Origin: Demequina sp. NBRC 110055
GTDB taxonomy: Bacteria > Actinomycetota > Actinomycetes > Actinomycetales > Demequinaceae
Direction of reading: 5' to 3'
Length of the DNA stretch: 64,000 nt
Assembly (NCBI RefSeq): GCF_002090135.1
Contig: NZ_BBRL01000005.1
Span: forward strand, 124,001 to 188,000
In this document: one piece after another, positions 48,138-57,033 of the stretch
How the letters are laid out: every line of letters starts with the position of its first letter
Position numbering within the stretch: the first letter of the stretch is position 1
Notes under the pieces: generated by a model
What the model was told of the DNA's origin: nothing
Databases searched by the model: none
Seen by the model: the letters and a program-made list of their open reading frames with translations, nothing else
Translations under genes and position numbers: made by a program

Positions 48138-49045
48138 CTCAGCGAGGAGACGTCTGGGTTCGCGACGACGCGGACCAGGAGCGCGTGCCCGCGCCCCGGC
48201 CCTACTGGAACCGCAAGCGCATCACGACAGCGATCTGGTTCATCGCCATGGCGGCCCTCACCGCGATCGTGCTGTACCCGTTGGTGTGGCTCATTTTCGC
48301 GACCTTCAAGGACAACAGCGAGTTCGGACAGAACCCGGCGCTGCTGCCCGAGGACCCCACGTTCGACAACTACGCCAAGGTGATGGAGGGCATCGCCGGA
48401 GTGCCGCTCTGGCGCTTCTTCGCCAACTCCGCGGTGATCGCCATCGCCGCGACCGCCGGCACCCTGATCAGCTCGTCGATGGCCGCGTACGCCTTCGCGC
48501 GCATCCGGTTCAAGGGTGTGGGGATCTTCTTTACCGCCATGATCGGCACCCTCCTGTTGCCGTTCCACGTCGTGATCATTCCCCAGTACATCCTGTTCAA
48601 CAACCTGGGCATGATCGACACCTACTGGCCGCTGATCCTGCCCAAGTTCCTCGCCACGGAGGCGTTCTTCGTCTTCCTCATGGTGCAGTTCATGCGCGGC
48701 ATCCCGCGCGAGATGGACGAGGCGGCACGCGTGGACGGCGCCGGGCATGTCCGCACCTTTGCCTCGATCATGCTGCCGCTGATCCAGCCCGCTCTGGTGA
48801 CGAGCGCGATCTTCTCGTTCATCTGGACCTGGAACGACTTCCTAGCCCCCCTGATGTACGTGACGAGCCCCGAGAAGTACCCGGTGCCCATCGCGCTGAA
48901 GCTCTACAACGACCAGACCAGCACCTCGGACTACGGCGCGACGGTCACGGCCTCGCTGCTCGGCATGGTGCCGATCCTGCTGTTCTTCCTGGTCTTCCAG
49001 CGCCTCCTCATCGCGGGCGTGGCGACCCAGGGCCTGAAGGGCTGA
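48134..49045 (+). CDS. Sugar ABC transporter permease (MalG type)
   Basis: A 303-residue partner permease with six membrane helices and the EAA loop REMDEAARVDGAGHVRTF. The ATG at 48134 is chosen because it overlaps the previous stop and lies near AGGGAG. FNNLGMIDTYWPLILP and ASLLGMVPILLFFLVFQRLL follow the MalG pattern. Confidence 0.93.
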   Translation: MTQRGDVWVRDDADQERVPAPRPYWNRKRITTAIWFIAMAALTAIVLYPLVWLIFATFKDNSEFGQNPALLPEDPTFDNYAKVMEGIAGVPLWRFFANSAVIAIAATAGTLISSSMAAYAFARIRFKGVGIFFTAMIGTLLLPFHVVIIPQYILFNNLGMIDTYWPLILPKFLATEAFFVFLMVQFMRGIPREMDEAARVDGAGHVRTFASIMLPLIQPALVTSAIFSFIWTWNDFLAPLMYVTSPEKYPVPIALKLYNDQTSTSDYGATVTASLLGMVPILLFFLVFQRLLIAGVATQGLKG

Positions 49046-49056
49046 CGAGGACCGCC

Positions 49057-49725
49057 ATGTCGACCCGAAAGCAGCGCCGCGCCGCGGCCCGCGCGGACAC
49101 CGAGGGCTTCGGCCCCACCCGCGCGGGCTGGGTGCCACACGCCTGGCCCGGTGCCCACGGCGGCTTCACGCTGTGGGGCGAGGTGCTACTCACGGGCATC
49201 ATGATCACGCTCGCGGCCCTGCCGCTCGTGACCGCCCCCGCGGCCGCGGCCGCGGGCGTGCGTCACCTCACGCGTTATCTGCGCGGCGAGGCCTCGCCGT
49301 GGGCCGAGTTCTGGAACGACGTCAGGGCCGGCGCATTAGGCGGCGCGGCCGTCGCCCTCGTCACGGCCGTGATTGCCACGGTCCTCGTGGTCGACATCCA
49401 GCTTGCCGGCACGGGACTGCTTCCGGGAGCAACCCTCATTGCCGTCATCGGCTGGCTGGGGATCACGGCCCTCGCGGTCGTCTTCATGGCGGCCGTCGGC
49501 CAGTGGGACCCCCACGGCGGCTGGCGCAATGCCGCGTTACGCGGCCTCGCTCAGCTGCGCGGCGACCTGGGCGGCGCCGCCTACCTCGCGAGTACCGCGG
49601 GCTTCGTGGGCGTCGCCACGTGGGCGCTGCCCGCCCTGCTGGTGCCCGCGCTCGGCTGCGCCGCGCTCGCGATCGTCGCGATCCCCGCCCGCCCTCGCAA
49701 GGGCGACCCCGAAAGCCTCGCCTAG
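49057..49725 (+). CDS. DUF624 (YesL-like) membrane protein
   Basis: A 222-residue membrane protein with about five helices, typical of DUF624 proteins that accompany carbohydrate ABC importers. GEVLLTGIMITLAALPLVTAPAA-like segments open the first helix. The ATG at 49057 follows GACGAGGA and lies 11 bases after the permease stop. Its function is unknown; an accessory role to the importer is inferred from context only. Confidence 0.78.
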   Translation: MSTRKQRRAAARADTEGFGPTRAGWVPHAWPGAHGGFTLWGEVLLTGIMITLAALPLVTAPAAAAAGVRHLTRYLRGEASPWAEFWNDVRAGALGGAAVALVTAVIATVLVVDIQLAGTGLLPGATLIAVIGWLGITALAVVFMAAVGQWDPHGGWRNAALRGLAQLRGDLGGAAYLASTAGFVGVATWALPALLVPALGCAALAIVAIPARPRKGDPESLA

Positions 49726-49730
49726 CCACG

Positions 49731-49771
49731 GCATCGGCCGTCACTACCGACCGGCCGATGCGACGGCCGGC
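49731..49771. repeat. Two GGCCGATGC-family repeats after DUF624
   Basis: 49731-49739 is the core in reverse orientation, 6 bases after the stop. 49753-49771 is the full form, GGCCGATGC-GAC-GGCCGGC. They occupy the gap before the GH42 gene. Confidence 0.7.
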
Positions 49772-49838
49772 TTTAACTGGCGTGTCGCCATGGCTTTGGG
49801 CCAGGCTGGCACCACCCCACCCGTGAAAGGACACGAGC

Positions 49839-51815
49839 ATGCAGTACGGCGGCGACTACAACCCCGAGCAATGGCCCGAGGAGGTGTGGGTCGAGGACGC
49901 CCAGCGCATGCGCGAGGCTGGCGTCACGATGGTGAGCCTGGGGATCTTCTCGTGGAGCCGCATCCAGCCGGCCGAGGGCGAGTACGACCTTGAGTGGCTC
50001 GACCGGGTGATCGACCTGCTTCACGAGGGCGGCATCGCCGTCGATCTCGCCACCGCGACCGCCTCCCCGCCGCCGTGGATGCACGAGACGTACCCCGAGA
50101 TCCTGCCCGTGACCGCCGAGGGCGTGACGCTGGGTCCGGGTAGTCGCCAGCACTACGCGCCCAGCTCGCCGGTGTATCGCCGCCTAGCCGCCGACCTGGT
50201 GCGCACGCTCGCCGAGCGATACGTCGACCACCCCGGCGTGGTGATGTGGCACGTCAACAACGAGTACGGCTGCCACCTCCACGAGGACCACTCGCCCGCC
50301 GCGCAGGACGCCTTCCGCGCCTGGCTCGAGAAGCGTTACGGCACCGTCGAGGCCCTCAACGAGGCCTGGGGCACGGCATTCTGGTCGCAGCGCTACACCG
50401 CGTTCGCCCAGGTACGCACCCCCGCGGCCGCGCCCTACAGCCACAACCCCGGCCAGCTGCTGGACTTCAAGCGCTTCACCTCGGACATGCTGCTCGAGTG
50501 CTATCTGATGGAGAAGGAGATCATCCTCGCCGCGGGTGCCACGCAGCCCATCACCACCAACTTCATGGGCCCGTTCAAGCCCGCGAATTATCCCGAGTGG
50601 GCCCAGCACATGGACGTCGTCACCGACGACGCCTACCCCGACCCCGACGAGCCCGAGTCGTTCCGCGACGCCGCGTTCCAGCGCGACCTCATTCGCTCCA
50701 TGAAGCCTGAGGTGCCGTGGATGCTCATGGAACAGGTCACCGGCGCCCTCAACTGGCGTCCCACCAACGCCCCCAAGGCACCCCAGCAGATGGCGGCCCT
50801 GTCGATGCAGTGCATCGGCCGCGGCGCCGACGGCATCCTCTTCTTCCAGTGGCGCCAGTCCCGCGCGGGCGCAGAGAAATTCCACGCCGCAATGCTGCCC
50901 CACGCCGGCACCGACACCCGGATCTGGCGCGAGGTGAGGGAGCTGGGGTCACAGCTCGCGTCGCTGCCTTCTCTTCCCGTCGGGACGGCCGATGCGAGGG
51001 TCGCCCTGGTCATGGACTGGGAGAGCTGGTGGGCGGTCGAGAGCCCCGACCACCCGTCCAACGTGCTCGACTACGTCGCCGTGCTGCAGCGCTGGTACCG
51101 GGCCCTTCACCGCCGTCACGTGATGGTGGACATCGTGCCGCCCGAGCGCGTCACCGCCTCCCAATACGACCTGGTGCTCGCGCCGGCGCTGTATCTGCTG
51201 CGCCCGGCCGGCGCGGCAGCGCTGACGTCGTACGTCGCCGACGGCGGGCACCTGCTCGCCGGACCGTTCACGGACGTGGTCGACGAGCGCGACGCCTTCC
51301 TTGACGGAGGCTTCCTCACCCGCCTGGGCGAGGCGCTCGGCGTGACGATCGAGGACTTTGGGGCGCTCGCGGCTCCGGGGGCTGCGGGGCAGGCGACGGC
51401 GCCGCTCACCGGTCCCTTCGGCACGGTGACGGGCACACTGCTTGCCGAGGAGGTGGTGCTGCGCGGCGCCGAGCCCGTCGCCGCCTTCAGCGGCGGTCGC
51501 CGCGACGGCGATCCCGCACTGACGGAGCACTCGCACGGCGCAGGCGTGGGCTGGTACCTCGCCACGGTGCCCGACGAGGAGGGGGCCGATGCGGTGGCCG
51601 GCTGGGCGCTCGAACGCGCCGGCGTCGCCCCTGTACTTTCCGGGCTGCCCGTGAGTATCGAGGTCGCCCAGCGCGCCTCGGTGGTCACCGTCATTAACCA
51701 CGGCGACGAGCCCGCGGTGGTGCGTGTCGTCGGGCGCGACCTGCTGACGGGCGAGAACGTCACCGAGGTGGCGCTCGACTCCTTCGGCTACGCGTTGGTG
51801 GACACCGACGCATGA
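49839..51815 (+). CDS. Intracellular GH42 beta-galactosidase
   Basis: A 658-residue glycoside hydrolase family 42 enzyme without a signal peptide, so it acts on imported beta-galactosides. YGGDYNPEQWP opens the barrel. The acid/base is E142 in MWHVNNEYGC, and the nucleophile is E298 in WMLMEQVTGALNW. A trimerisation domain (from about 390) and a C-terminal beta domain follow. The start has AAAGGA upstream. The ATGA overlap with glycerate kinase couples it to the next gene. Confidence 0.94.
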   Translation: MQYGGDYNPEQWPEEVWVEDAQRMREAGVTMVSLGIFSWSRIQPAEGEYDLEWLDRVIDLLHEGGIAVDLATATASPPPWMHETYPEILPVTAEGVTLGPGSRQHYAPSSPVYRRLAADLVRTLAERYVDHPGVVMWHVNNEYGCHLHEDHSPAAQDAFRAWLEKRYGTVEALNEAWGTAFWSQRYTAFAQVRTPAAAPYSHNPGQLLDFKRFTSDMLLECYLMEKEIILAAGATQPITTNFMGPFKPANYPEWAQHMDVVTDDAYPDPDEPESFRDAAFQRDLIRSMKPEVPWMLMEQVTGALNWRPTNAPKAPQQMAALSMQCIGRGADGILFFQWRQSRAGAEKFHAAMLPHAGTDTRIWREVRELGSQLASLPSLPVGTADARVALVMDWESWWAVESPDHPSNVLDYVAVLQRWYRALHRRHVMVDIVPPERVTASQYDLVLAPALYLLRPAGAAALTSYVADGGHLLAGPFTDVVDERDAFLDGGFLTRLGEALGVTIEDFGALAAPGAAGQATAPLTGPFGTVTGTLLAEEVVLRGAEPVAAFSGGRRDGDPALTEHSHGAGVGWYLATVPDEEGADAVAGWALERAGVAPVLSGLPVSIEVAQRASVVTVINHGDEPAVVRVVGRDLLTGENVTEVALDSFGYALVDTDA

Positions 51816-52918
51816 GGGTCGTCGTCGCGCCGGACTCGTTCAAGGGCACGGCCGAGGCCGCCGACGTCGCCCGCGCGATCGCCGACGGCTGGCACGACGT
51901 GCGTCCCGGAGGCGACATCGTGACGCTGCCCATGGCGGACGGAGGCGAGGGTACGCTCGACGCGCTCGCGGCCGCGCCGGGCGCCGTGCGGCATGCGGTC
52001 ACCGTGACCGGGCCGGATGGGCGTGACGTCGAGGCAGCCTGGCTCGAATTGCCGGGCGCGGGCGGGCCGGTGGGCGTGGTCGAGCTTGCCTCGACCTCCG
52101 GCATCACCCTCATCGAGGAGCTTGCGGCGCTCGACGCCCATACGCGCGGATTCGGCGAGGCGATCGCGGCGGCGCTCGACGCGGGCGTGCATTCGCTGCT
52201 GCTCGCGATCGGGTCCTCGTGCTCGACGGATGGGGGAGCCGGGGCGCTCGCGGCCATGGGAGCGCGTTTCTTGGACGCTTCCGGCGAGCCGATAGCTGAC
52301 GGCGGGCGCGGCCTCGCGGACGTCACCCGGGTCGACCTCACCGAGCTGTGTCCTCTGCCGCCGGGCGGGGCCCGCGTGCTGTCGGATGTGACGAGCCCGC
52401 TCACCGGTCCCGCGGGGGCCGCCGCGGTGTTCGGTCCGCAGAAGGGCGCAAGCCCCGGCGATGTGGACGTTCTCGACGCGGCACTCGCCCGCCTCGCGCG
52501 GGTGGCCGCCGAGGCGGGATATGAGGCCGATCCGGCCGCCCCCGGTGCGGGCGCCGCGGGCGGCACGGGGTACGGCCTCACGCTGTGGGGGGCCACGCTG
52601 GGCTCGGGCGCCGCTGCCGTCGCGGACGCGGTGGGTCTCGCTGAGGCGCTCGCCGCCGCCGACCTCGTGGTGACGGGGGAGGGCGCCTACGACGGCCAGT
52701 CCGATGCGGGCAAGGTGGTCTCGGAGGTGCGCCGCCGCGCCACCGCAGCGGGCATCCCGGTGGCGCTCGTCGCGGGGCGAGTGGACGCGCCCACCGACGC
52801 CTTCGCGTTGGCCGCCTCGCTCACCGGCCTCGCCGGTAGCGGCGAGGCCGCGATGGCCGAGACCCTGCGCTGGGCGCGGGAGGCAGGGGCAGTGCTCGCC
52901 AGAGCGATGTCGGCCTAG
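51812..52918 (+). CDS. Glycerate kinase
   Basis: A 368-residue GarK/GlxK-type kinase that phosphorylates glycerate, normally to 2-phosphoglycerate in this family. It starts RVVVAPDSFKGTAEAADVA, the family signature, with PMADGGEGTLDAL and the later VTGEGAYDGQSDAGKVV. The overlap with the GH42 gene makes it part of the sugar operon, suggesting that glycerate is an end product of the pathway encoded here. Confidence 0.93.
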   Translation: MRVVVAPDSFKGTAEAADVARAIADGWHDVRPGGDIVTLPMADGGEGTLDALAAAPGAVRHAVTVTGPDGRDVEAAWLELPGAGGPVGVVELASTSGITLIEELAALDAHTRGFGEAIAAALDAGVHSLLLAIGSSCSTDGGAGALAAMGARFLDASGEPIADGGRGLADVTRVDLTELCPLPPGGARVLSDVTSPLTGPAGAAAVFGPQKGASPGDVDVLDAALARLARVAAEAGYEADPAAPGAGAAGGTGYGLTLWGATLGSGAAAVADAVGLAEALAAADLVVTGEGAYDGQSDAGKVVSEVRRRATAAGIPVALVAGRVDAPTDAFALAASLTGLAGSGEAAMAETLRWAREAGAVLARAMSA

Positions 52919-52949
52919 AGTCCCCGCACCCAGACGCGCGCGTGCGGCG

Positions 52950-54581
52950 TCAGCCCGCGCGCGCCGCCTCGGTCTCCTCGAGCGTGAGGCCGGGCTCGGC
53001 CGACAGTGCCTTGTCGCCCTTGGGCAGCGTGAGCAGCATGAGCACCGCCGTGGCGCCCGCGATGATCGCCGAGATCAGCATGGCGTGCTGGCTGGCGTCC
53101 ATGAACGCGACCTGGGCGGCGTCGAGGACCTGTGCGGCACCCGCGGCGACGTCGCCGCCCTGGGCGGACATGGCATCCGTCACCGCCACCGCACCCGCGA
53201 GCGAGTCCTGGACGGCGGTGCCGGCCTCGGCGGGCAGCTGCGACGCCGTGTCGGAGATGCCGGACGTGTACTGGTTGGCGATGAGGGAGCCCAGCAGCGC
53301 GATGCCGAGCGAGGCGCCCAACTCACGCGTGGTGTCATTCATCGCCGAACCCATGCCCGAGCGGTTGCGAGGCACCGACGACATCAACATGTTGGTTGCC
53401 GGCGTCATGACGAGGGCCATGCCTGCGGTGATGAGTGTCATGGCGATGAAGAAGTCCCAGTACGACGGGATCGTGGGCCATGTCGTCATGAGGAGGAAGC
53501 CCCCGGCGATGACCAGGAGGCCGGGCACCACGGTCCAGCGCGTGCCAACCTTGGCGACCAGGCGGGGCACCATGGGGCCGAGCACCATCATGGGCAGCAT
53601 GGGCGGGATCATCGCGAGTGCGGTGGTGAGCTCGTCGTAACCCATGACGAGCTGGAAGATCTGCGTCATCGAGTAGAAGGCGCCGATCATCGCGAAGAAC
53701 GTCAGCGTCACGGACACGACGGACAGCGTGAAGCGGCGGCGCTTGAATAGGGTGAGGTCGAGCATGGGGTAGCGGACGCGGCTTTCCCACCAGATGAACA
53801 GTGCAAGCGACACGGCGCCGACCGCCGCGATCGCCACGGTCAGGCTCTCCCAGCCGTGCGAGGGCGCCTCCATGATCGTGTAGACGATGCCCGCGAGCGC
53901 GAGCGTCACGAACAGGCCGCCGATCCAGTCCACGGGGGTGGCCTTCTCGTCGACCGACTCGGGCACGATCCGCGCGGTGATCGGGATCGCGACGAGGCCG
54001 AACGCGGCGCCCAGCAGGAACGCAGCGTGCCAGTCGAAGAAGTGCAACAGCAGGCCCGTGAGGACCGAGCCGATCATCATGCCCACGCCGGCGACGGCGG
54101 CCCAGATGGCGATGGCCTTGGGGCGTTCCTTGGAAGGGAAGACCACGTTGACGAGCGACAGAGTGGTGGGCATGACGAGCGCACCGCCGATGCCCATGAT
54201 GGCGCGCGAGGCGATCAGCTCGCCCGCGGTGGACGCGAAGAACGGCGCGTAGGCGGACGCAAGCACGAAGATCACGAGGCCCACCATCATGACGCGCTTG
54301 CGGCCGTAGCGGTCGGCAATCGCGGCGGCGATGAAGAGCAGGGCCGCGAAGACGAGGGTGAAGGCCTCGACCACCCAGGTGAGCTCGAGCTGCGTCATCG
54401 AGAACTCGACGGCGAGCTCCGGCAGAGCCAGGTTGAGGCTCATGTTCGCGATCATCGCGGTCATGAGGCCCAGGCAGAGGGTGGCGAGGATCGCCCAGCG
54501 GCGGCGGTACGTGGACTCCGAGATGCCCTCGGCAAGGGCCTCGTCGAGGTTCGCGTGCGTCGCGTCGGTTGACGTAGACAC
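52950..54581 (-). CDS. DHA2-type MFS drug exporter
   Basis: A 543-residue major-facilitator protein with 14 predicted membrane helices. The cytoplasmic loop motif ADRYGRKRVMMVGL and the helix-5 region GIGGALVMPTTLSLV are conserved in the EmrB/QacA group. The GTG at 54581 follows AGGAGAA. It diverges from a MarR regulator, and a large palindrome lies between them. A substrate cannot be inferred. Confidence 0.92.
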   Translation of the reverse strand: MSTSTDATHANLDEALAEGISESTYRRRWAILATLCLGLMTAMIANMSLNLALPELAVEFSMTQLELTWVVEAFTLVFAALLFIAAAIADRYGRKRVMMVGLVIFVLASAYAPFFASTAGELIASRAIMGIGGALVMPTTLSLVNVVFPSKERPKAIAIWAAVAGVGMMIGSVLTGLLLHFFDWHAAFLLGAAFGLVAIPITARIVPESVDEKATPVDWIGGLFVTLALAGIVYTIMEAPSHGWESLTVAIAAVGAVSLALFIWWESRVRYPMLDLTLFKRRRFTLSVVSVTLTFFAMIGAFYSMTQIFQLVMGYDELTTALAMIPPMLPMMVLGPMVPRLVAKVGTRWTVVPGLLVIAGGFLLMTTWPTIPSYWDFFIAMTLITAGMALVMTPATNMLMSSVPRNRSGMGSAMNDTTRELGASLGIALLGSLIANQYTSGISDTASQLPAEAGTAVQDSLAGAVAVTDAMSAQGGDVAAGAAQVLDAAQVAFMDASQHAMLISAIIAGATAVLMLLTLPKGDKALSAEPGLTLEETEAARAG

Positions 54582-54637
54582 AGAGTTCTCCTGAGAACGG
54601 GGTTCGGGATGATCCCGTCGGCGGGATGTCGGCTACG

Positions 54638-54683
54638 ATAATTCATGTGACGCGAACAATCAAGTTCGCCTGACACGAATTAT
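54638..54683. promoter_or_regulatory. 46-bp palindromic operator between MFS and MarR genes
   Basis: Arms 54638-54657 and 54664-54683 match at 17 of 20 positions, with a 6-base centre (AATCAA). The arms start ATAATTC and end GCGAAC. It is AT-richer than its surroundings and sits in the divergent promoter region, so it is the likely MarR operator for both genes. Confidence 0.75.
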
Positions 54684-54732
54684 CCGCCGATGCGACGTCC
54701 GGGTCCCGTACCCGCCACACCCGAGGAGCACC

Positions 54733-55170
54733 ATGACTCGCGACGACACGATTGCGGAGATCTTGCGTTTGCAGCACCGCATCATGCGCGACTCGATGCG
54801 CCATCACTCGCGCACGATGGTGGACGAGGGGCTCACGCCCGCGCAGTTTCATCTGCTGGTGTTCCTGCACGGCTCCGAGGGCGTCCCGACCGCGGAGGCC
54901 GCCGACGCGCTCGGCGTGAAGCCCAACATCGCGTCCGGTGTGGTCCAGCGTGTGGTCGACCGCGGGTGGGTGCGCCGCCATTCGTCACCCGAGGACGGGC
55001 GCGTGCGACTTCTCTCGTTGACCGAGGACGGGATCGCCCTCGTGAACGAGGCGGTCGAAGAGGCGGAGCGCGGCTTTGTCTCGCACCTTGACATGCTCAG
55101 CGACGAGCAGGTCGAGCAGTTGGCCGGCATCTTGGCAACCATCGTCGCCGCGGGGCGCTCGGGGGAGTAG
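54733..55170 (+). CDS. MarR-family regulator (first)
   Basis: A 145-residue winged-helix regulator. The recognition region is TAEAADALGVKPNIASGVVQRVVDRGWV, here split by the wing RHSSPEDGRVRLLSLT. The ATG follows CGAGGAG. It probably represses itself and the divergent MFS exporter through the palindrome between them, releasing when a ligand binds. Confidence 0.9.
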   Translation: MTRDDTIAEILRLQHRIMRDSMRHHSRTMVDEGLTPAQFHLLVFLHGSEGVPTAEAADALGVKPNIASGVVQRVVDRGWVRRHSSPEDGRVRLLSLTEDGIALVNEAVEEAERGFVSHLDMLSDEQVEQLAGILATIVAAGRSGE

Positions 55171-55205
55171 CGCCGTAGACGTGGGGCGTGCGGAAGTGCC
55201 GCTGC

Positions 55206-55703
55206 TTAGTGCGTGAGGTCGGCGTCGATCGACGCGCACTGCTGGGCCACGGCACCGGGCAGCATGGCGGTGAAGAGTTCGGTCAATTCGCTGCGCAGAT
55301 GCTCGGGGATGCGGTCCACGAGGGCCTCGCGCTTGATGAGGTCGTAGGACTCGCGGGCCTGGTCCACCACGCGAGCACCCTCGTCGGTCAGCACCGCCCA
55401 GTTGGCGCGGCGGTCGTGGTCGCATGCCTTGCGCGCGACGAGACCGTCCGCCTCGAGCTTCGAGATGGTGTGCGACAGGCGCGACAGCGACGAGTCGGCG
55501 GCGCGGGCGACCTCGGCGAGCTGCAGCGTGCCATCCGGCTGCGACTGCAGGGTCGCCAGGATGGTGAACTGGAAGTGGTTCAGTCCCGTCAGTGCGCGCA
55601 GGCGTTCGTCGAGAGCGGCCGGCACGGTCGACAGCATCGCCGAGAAGCGGCGCCACAGGAGCTCATCCTGGGTGCTCAGCGTGCTCGGGGACTCGACCGT
55701 CAT
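55206..55703 (-). CDS. MarR-family regulator (second)
   Basis: A 165-residue winged-helix regulator, convergent with the first. Helix-turn-helix: LQLAEVARAADSSLSRLSHTI; wing: CDHDRRANWAVLTDEG. The ATG at 55703 follows TATCAT plus 6 bases, a leaderless start; the long upstream frame is not family-like. A short dyad (TTGACGCTTCAA, 55722-55733) lies just upstream and may be its own operator. Its target is unknown; the YdcF-like and exporter genes are candidates. Confidence 0.88.
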   Translation of the reverse strand: MTVESPSTLSTQDELLWRRFSAMLSTVPAALDERLRALTGLNHFQFTILATLQSQPDGTLQLAEVARAADSSLSRLSHTISKLEADGLVARKACDHDRRANWAVLTDEGARVVDQARESYDLIKREALVDRIPEHLRSELTELFTAMLPGAVAQQCASIDADLTH

Positions 55704-55721
55704 GGGGTGATGATACTCCGC

Positions 55722-55733
55722 TTGACGCTTCAA
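55722..55733. promoter_or_regulatory. Possible autoregulatory dyad of the second MarR gene
   Basis: TTGA-CGCT-TCAA lies about 19 bases upstream of the start codon, overlapping where the promoter should be. MarR sites often have TTGA/TCAA ends. Short and unverified. Confidence 0.35.
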
Positions 55734-55750
55734 CGAAAGTCTCGCGGCGG

Positions 55751-56377
55751 CTATCGAGAGAGCGTCGAGGCGGCGACGGCCTGGGCCACCGCCGCGACCT
55801 CGCGGACGTGCCCGGTCAGCGTGTGACGCGTGGGCGTGGGCGGCGGGTACACGCCCTGGGCGTCCATGCCCACCTGCCTGCACAGCCACAGCGCGCGCGC
55901 CTGGTGAAACTGCTGCGTCGCGATCGTCACCGAGTCCTCGCCAAACACCTCGCGCGCCCGCATGCAGGAGGCCTCGGTGTCGAGTCCCTCGGGGTCCTCC
56001 ACGATCGCCTCTGTCGGCACCCCGAGCGACTCGGCGAGGGCGCGCATGACGGCGGTCTCGCCGTACCCCGACGAGTCATCTCCGTCGCCGCTCATCAACA
56101 GCACGTCGACCAGTCCGGCCTCGTACAGGGCAACTCCCACCTCGACGCGGTCGCGCAGGAAGGGCGACGGGGTGCCATCGGGCCGCACACCTGCGCCGAG
56201 GACCAGCGCGGCATCGGCCGGCCGGAGGCCGTCGGCGCTCGCGGAGTGGATGTCGGCTTCCGCGTGGACGTCCCCGGCAGTCGTGACCGTCACGCTCACC
56301 CACGGCAAGATCATGAGGATCGGGAGCGTCACGGCGGCGGCGACCTTCCACCGGTGGCGCGGGTTGAGGCGCGGCAC
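55751..56377 (-). CDS. YdcF-like (DUF218) membrane protein, copy B
   Basis: A 208-residue protein with one N-terminal membrane helix and an outer DUF218 domain. ADAALVLGAGVRPDGT, FLRDRVEVGVALYEAG, DTEASCMRAREVF and TIATQQFHQARALWLCRQVGM match the family. The GTG at 56377 is one base past the stop of copy A. DUF218 members are linked to envelope functions, including vancomycin resistance (SanA). The activity is unknown. Confidence 0.82.
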   Translation of the reverse strand: MPRLNPRHRWKVAAAVTLPILMILPWVSVTVTTAGDVHAEADIHSASADGLRPADAALVLGAGVRPDGTPSPFLRDRVEVGVALYEAGLVDVLLMSGDGDDSSGYGETAVMRALAESLGVPTEAIVEDPEGLDTEASCMRAREVFGEDSVTIATQQFHQARALWLCRQVGMDAQGVYPPPTPTRHTLTGHVREVAAVAQAVAASTLSR

Positions 56378-56378
56378 G

Positions 56379-56999
56379 TTACGGCTCGGCGGGCCCGGGG
56401 ACGGCGGTGTCCCGCACGATCTCGAGGGCTGCCTTCCACGTCGCCGGGATCTCGCGGCCGTAACCAAAGTAGGTGTGCGGCCGGCCCAGTACCGGAGGGA
56501 AGGCGCCCTGGACGGTGAGTCCTACGGAACGGCACAGCCACATCGCGCGCGGTAAGTGGAACTCCTGCGAGCACACGATGACCGAGGTCAGCCCCAGGTT
56601 GTCGCGCGCGTTGATCGCCGAGGCGCGGGTGTCGTGACCGTGAGGGTCGCGGTCGAGAGCGTGGGCGGGCACGCCCAACTCCCGGGCGGTGCGTTCCATG
56701 GCCTCGGTCTCGTCGAGCCCCTCGCGATTCTCCCCAGCCCCGGTGAGCACGAGACGCGAGACCAGGCCGCGCTCGTACAGCGCCATGCCGGCCTCGACGC
56801 GTTGGCGAAGGAACAGGCTGGGCCGCCCGTCTTCCCAGACCCTCGCCCCGAGCACGAGGGCCGCATCGGCCGGGCGCAGCGACGCGGAGGAGGCGGTGTG
56901 AAGCGAGCCCAGCGCGGTGACGCGCGCCCACGCCTGCGGCGCGACGAGCGCGGCGCCCAGCCCCGCACCTGCGGCGAGGACCGCCTTGGCGAGGCTCAT
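56379..56999 (-). CDS. YdcF-like (DUF218) membrane protein, copy A
   Basis: A 206-residue paralogue of the next gene. ADAALVLGARVWEDG, FLRQRVEAGMALYERG and IVCSQEFHLPRAMWLCRSVG align with copy B throughout. The ATG at 56999 gives a short signal-anchor start; an in-frame ATG at 57065 lies within accE. It follows accE by 34 bases, which contain one GGCCGATGC repeat. The tandem paralogues suggest local duplication. Confidence 0.82.
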   Translation of the reverse strand: MSLAKAVLAAGAGLGAALVAPQAWARVTALGSLHTASSASLRPADAALVLGARVWEDGRPSLFLRQRVEAGMALYERGLVSRLVLTGAGENREGLDETEAMERTARELGVPAHALDRDPHGHDTRASAINARDNLGLTSVIVCSQEFHLPRAMWLCRSVGLTVQGAFPPVLGRPHTYFGYGREIPATWKAALEIVRDTAVPGPAEP

Positions 57000-57015
57000 G
57001 CGTGACCCCGCCACG

Positions 57016-57024
57016 GCATCGGCC
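57016..57024 (-). repeat. GGCCGATGC repeat between accE and ydcF copy A
   Basis: One core copy in reverse orientation (GCATCGGCC), in the 34-base gap, preceded by GCC-ACG as in several other intergenic copies. Confidence 0.6.
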
Positions 57025-57033
57025 GCGTGAGAT

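Noticed and set aside
37750-57033. Prophage or integrative element
   Set aside because: No integrase, transposase, phage gene, tRNA target or flanking direct repeat could be seen; the block consists of metabolic, transport and regulatory genes.
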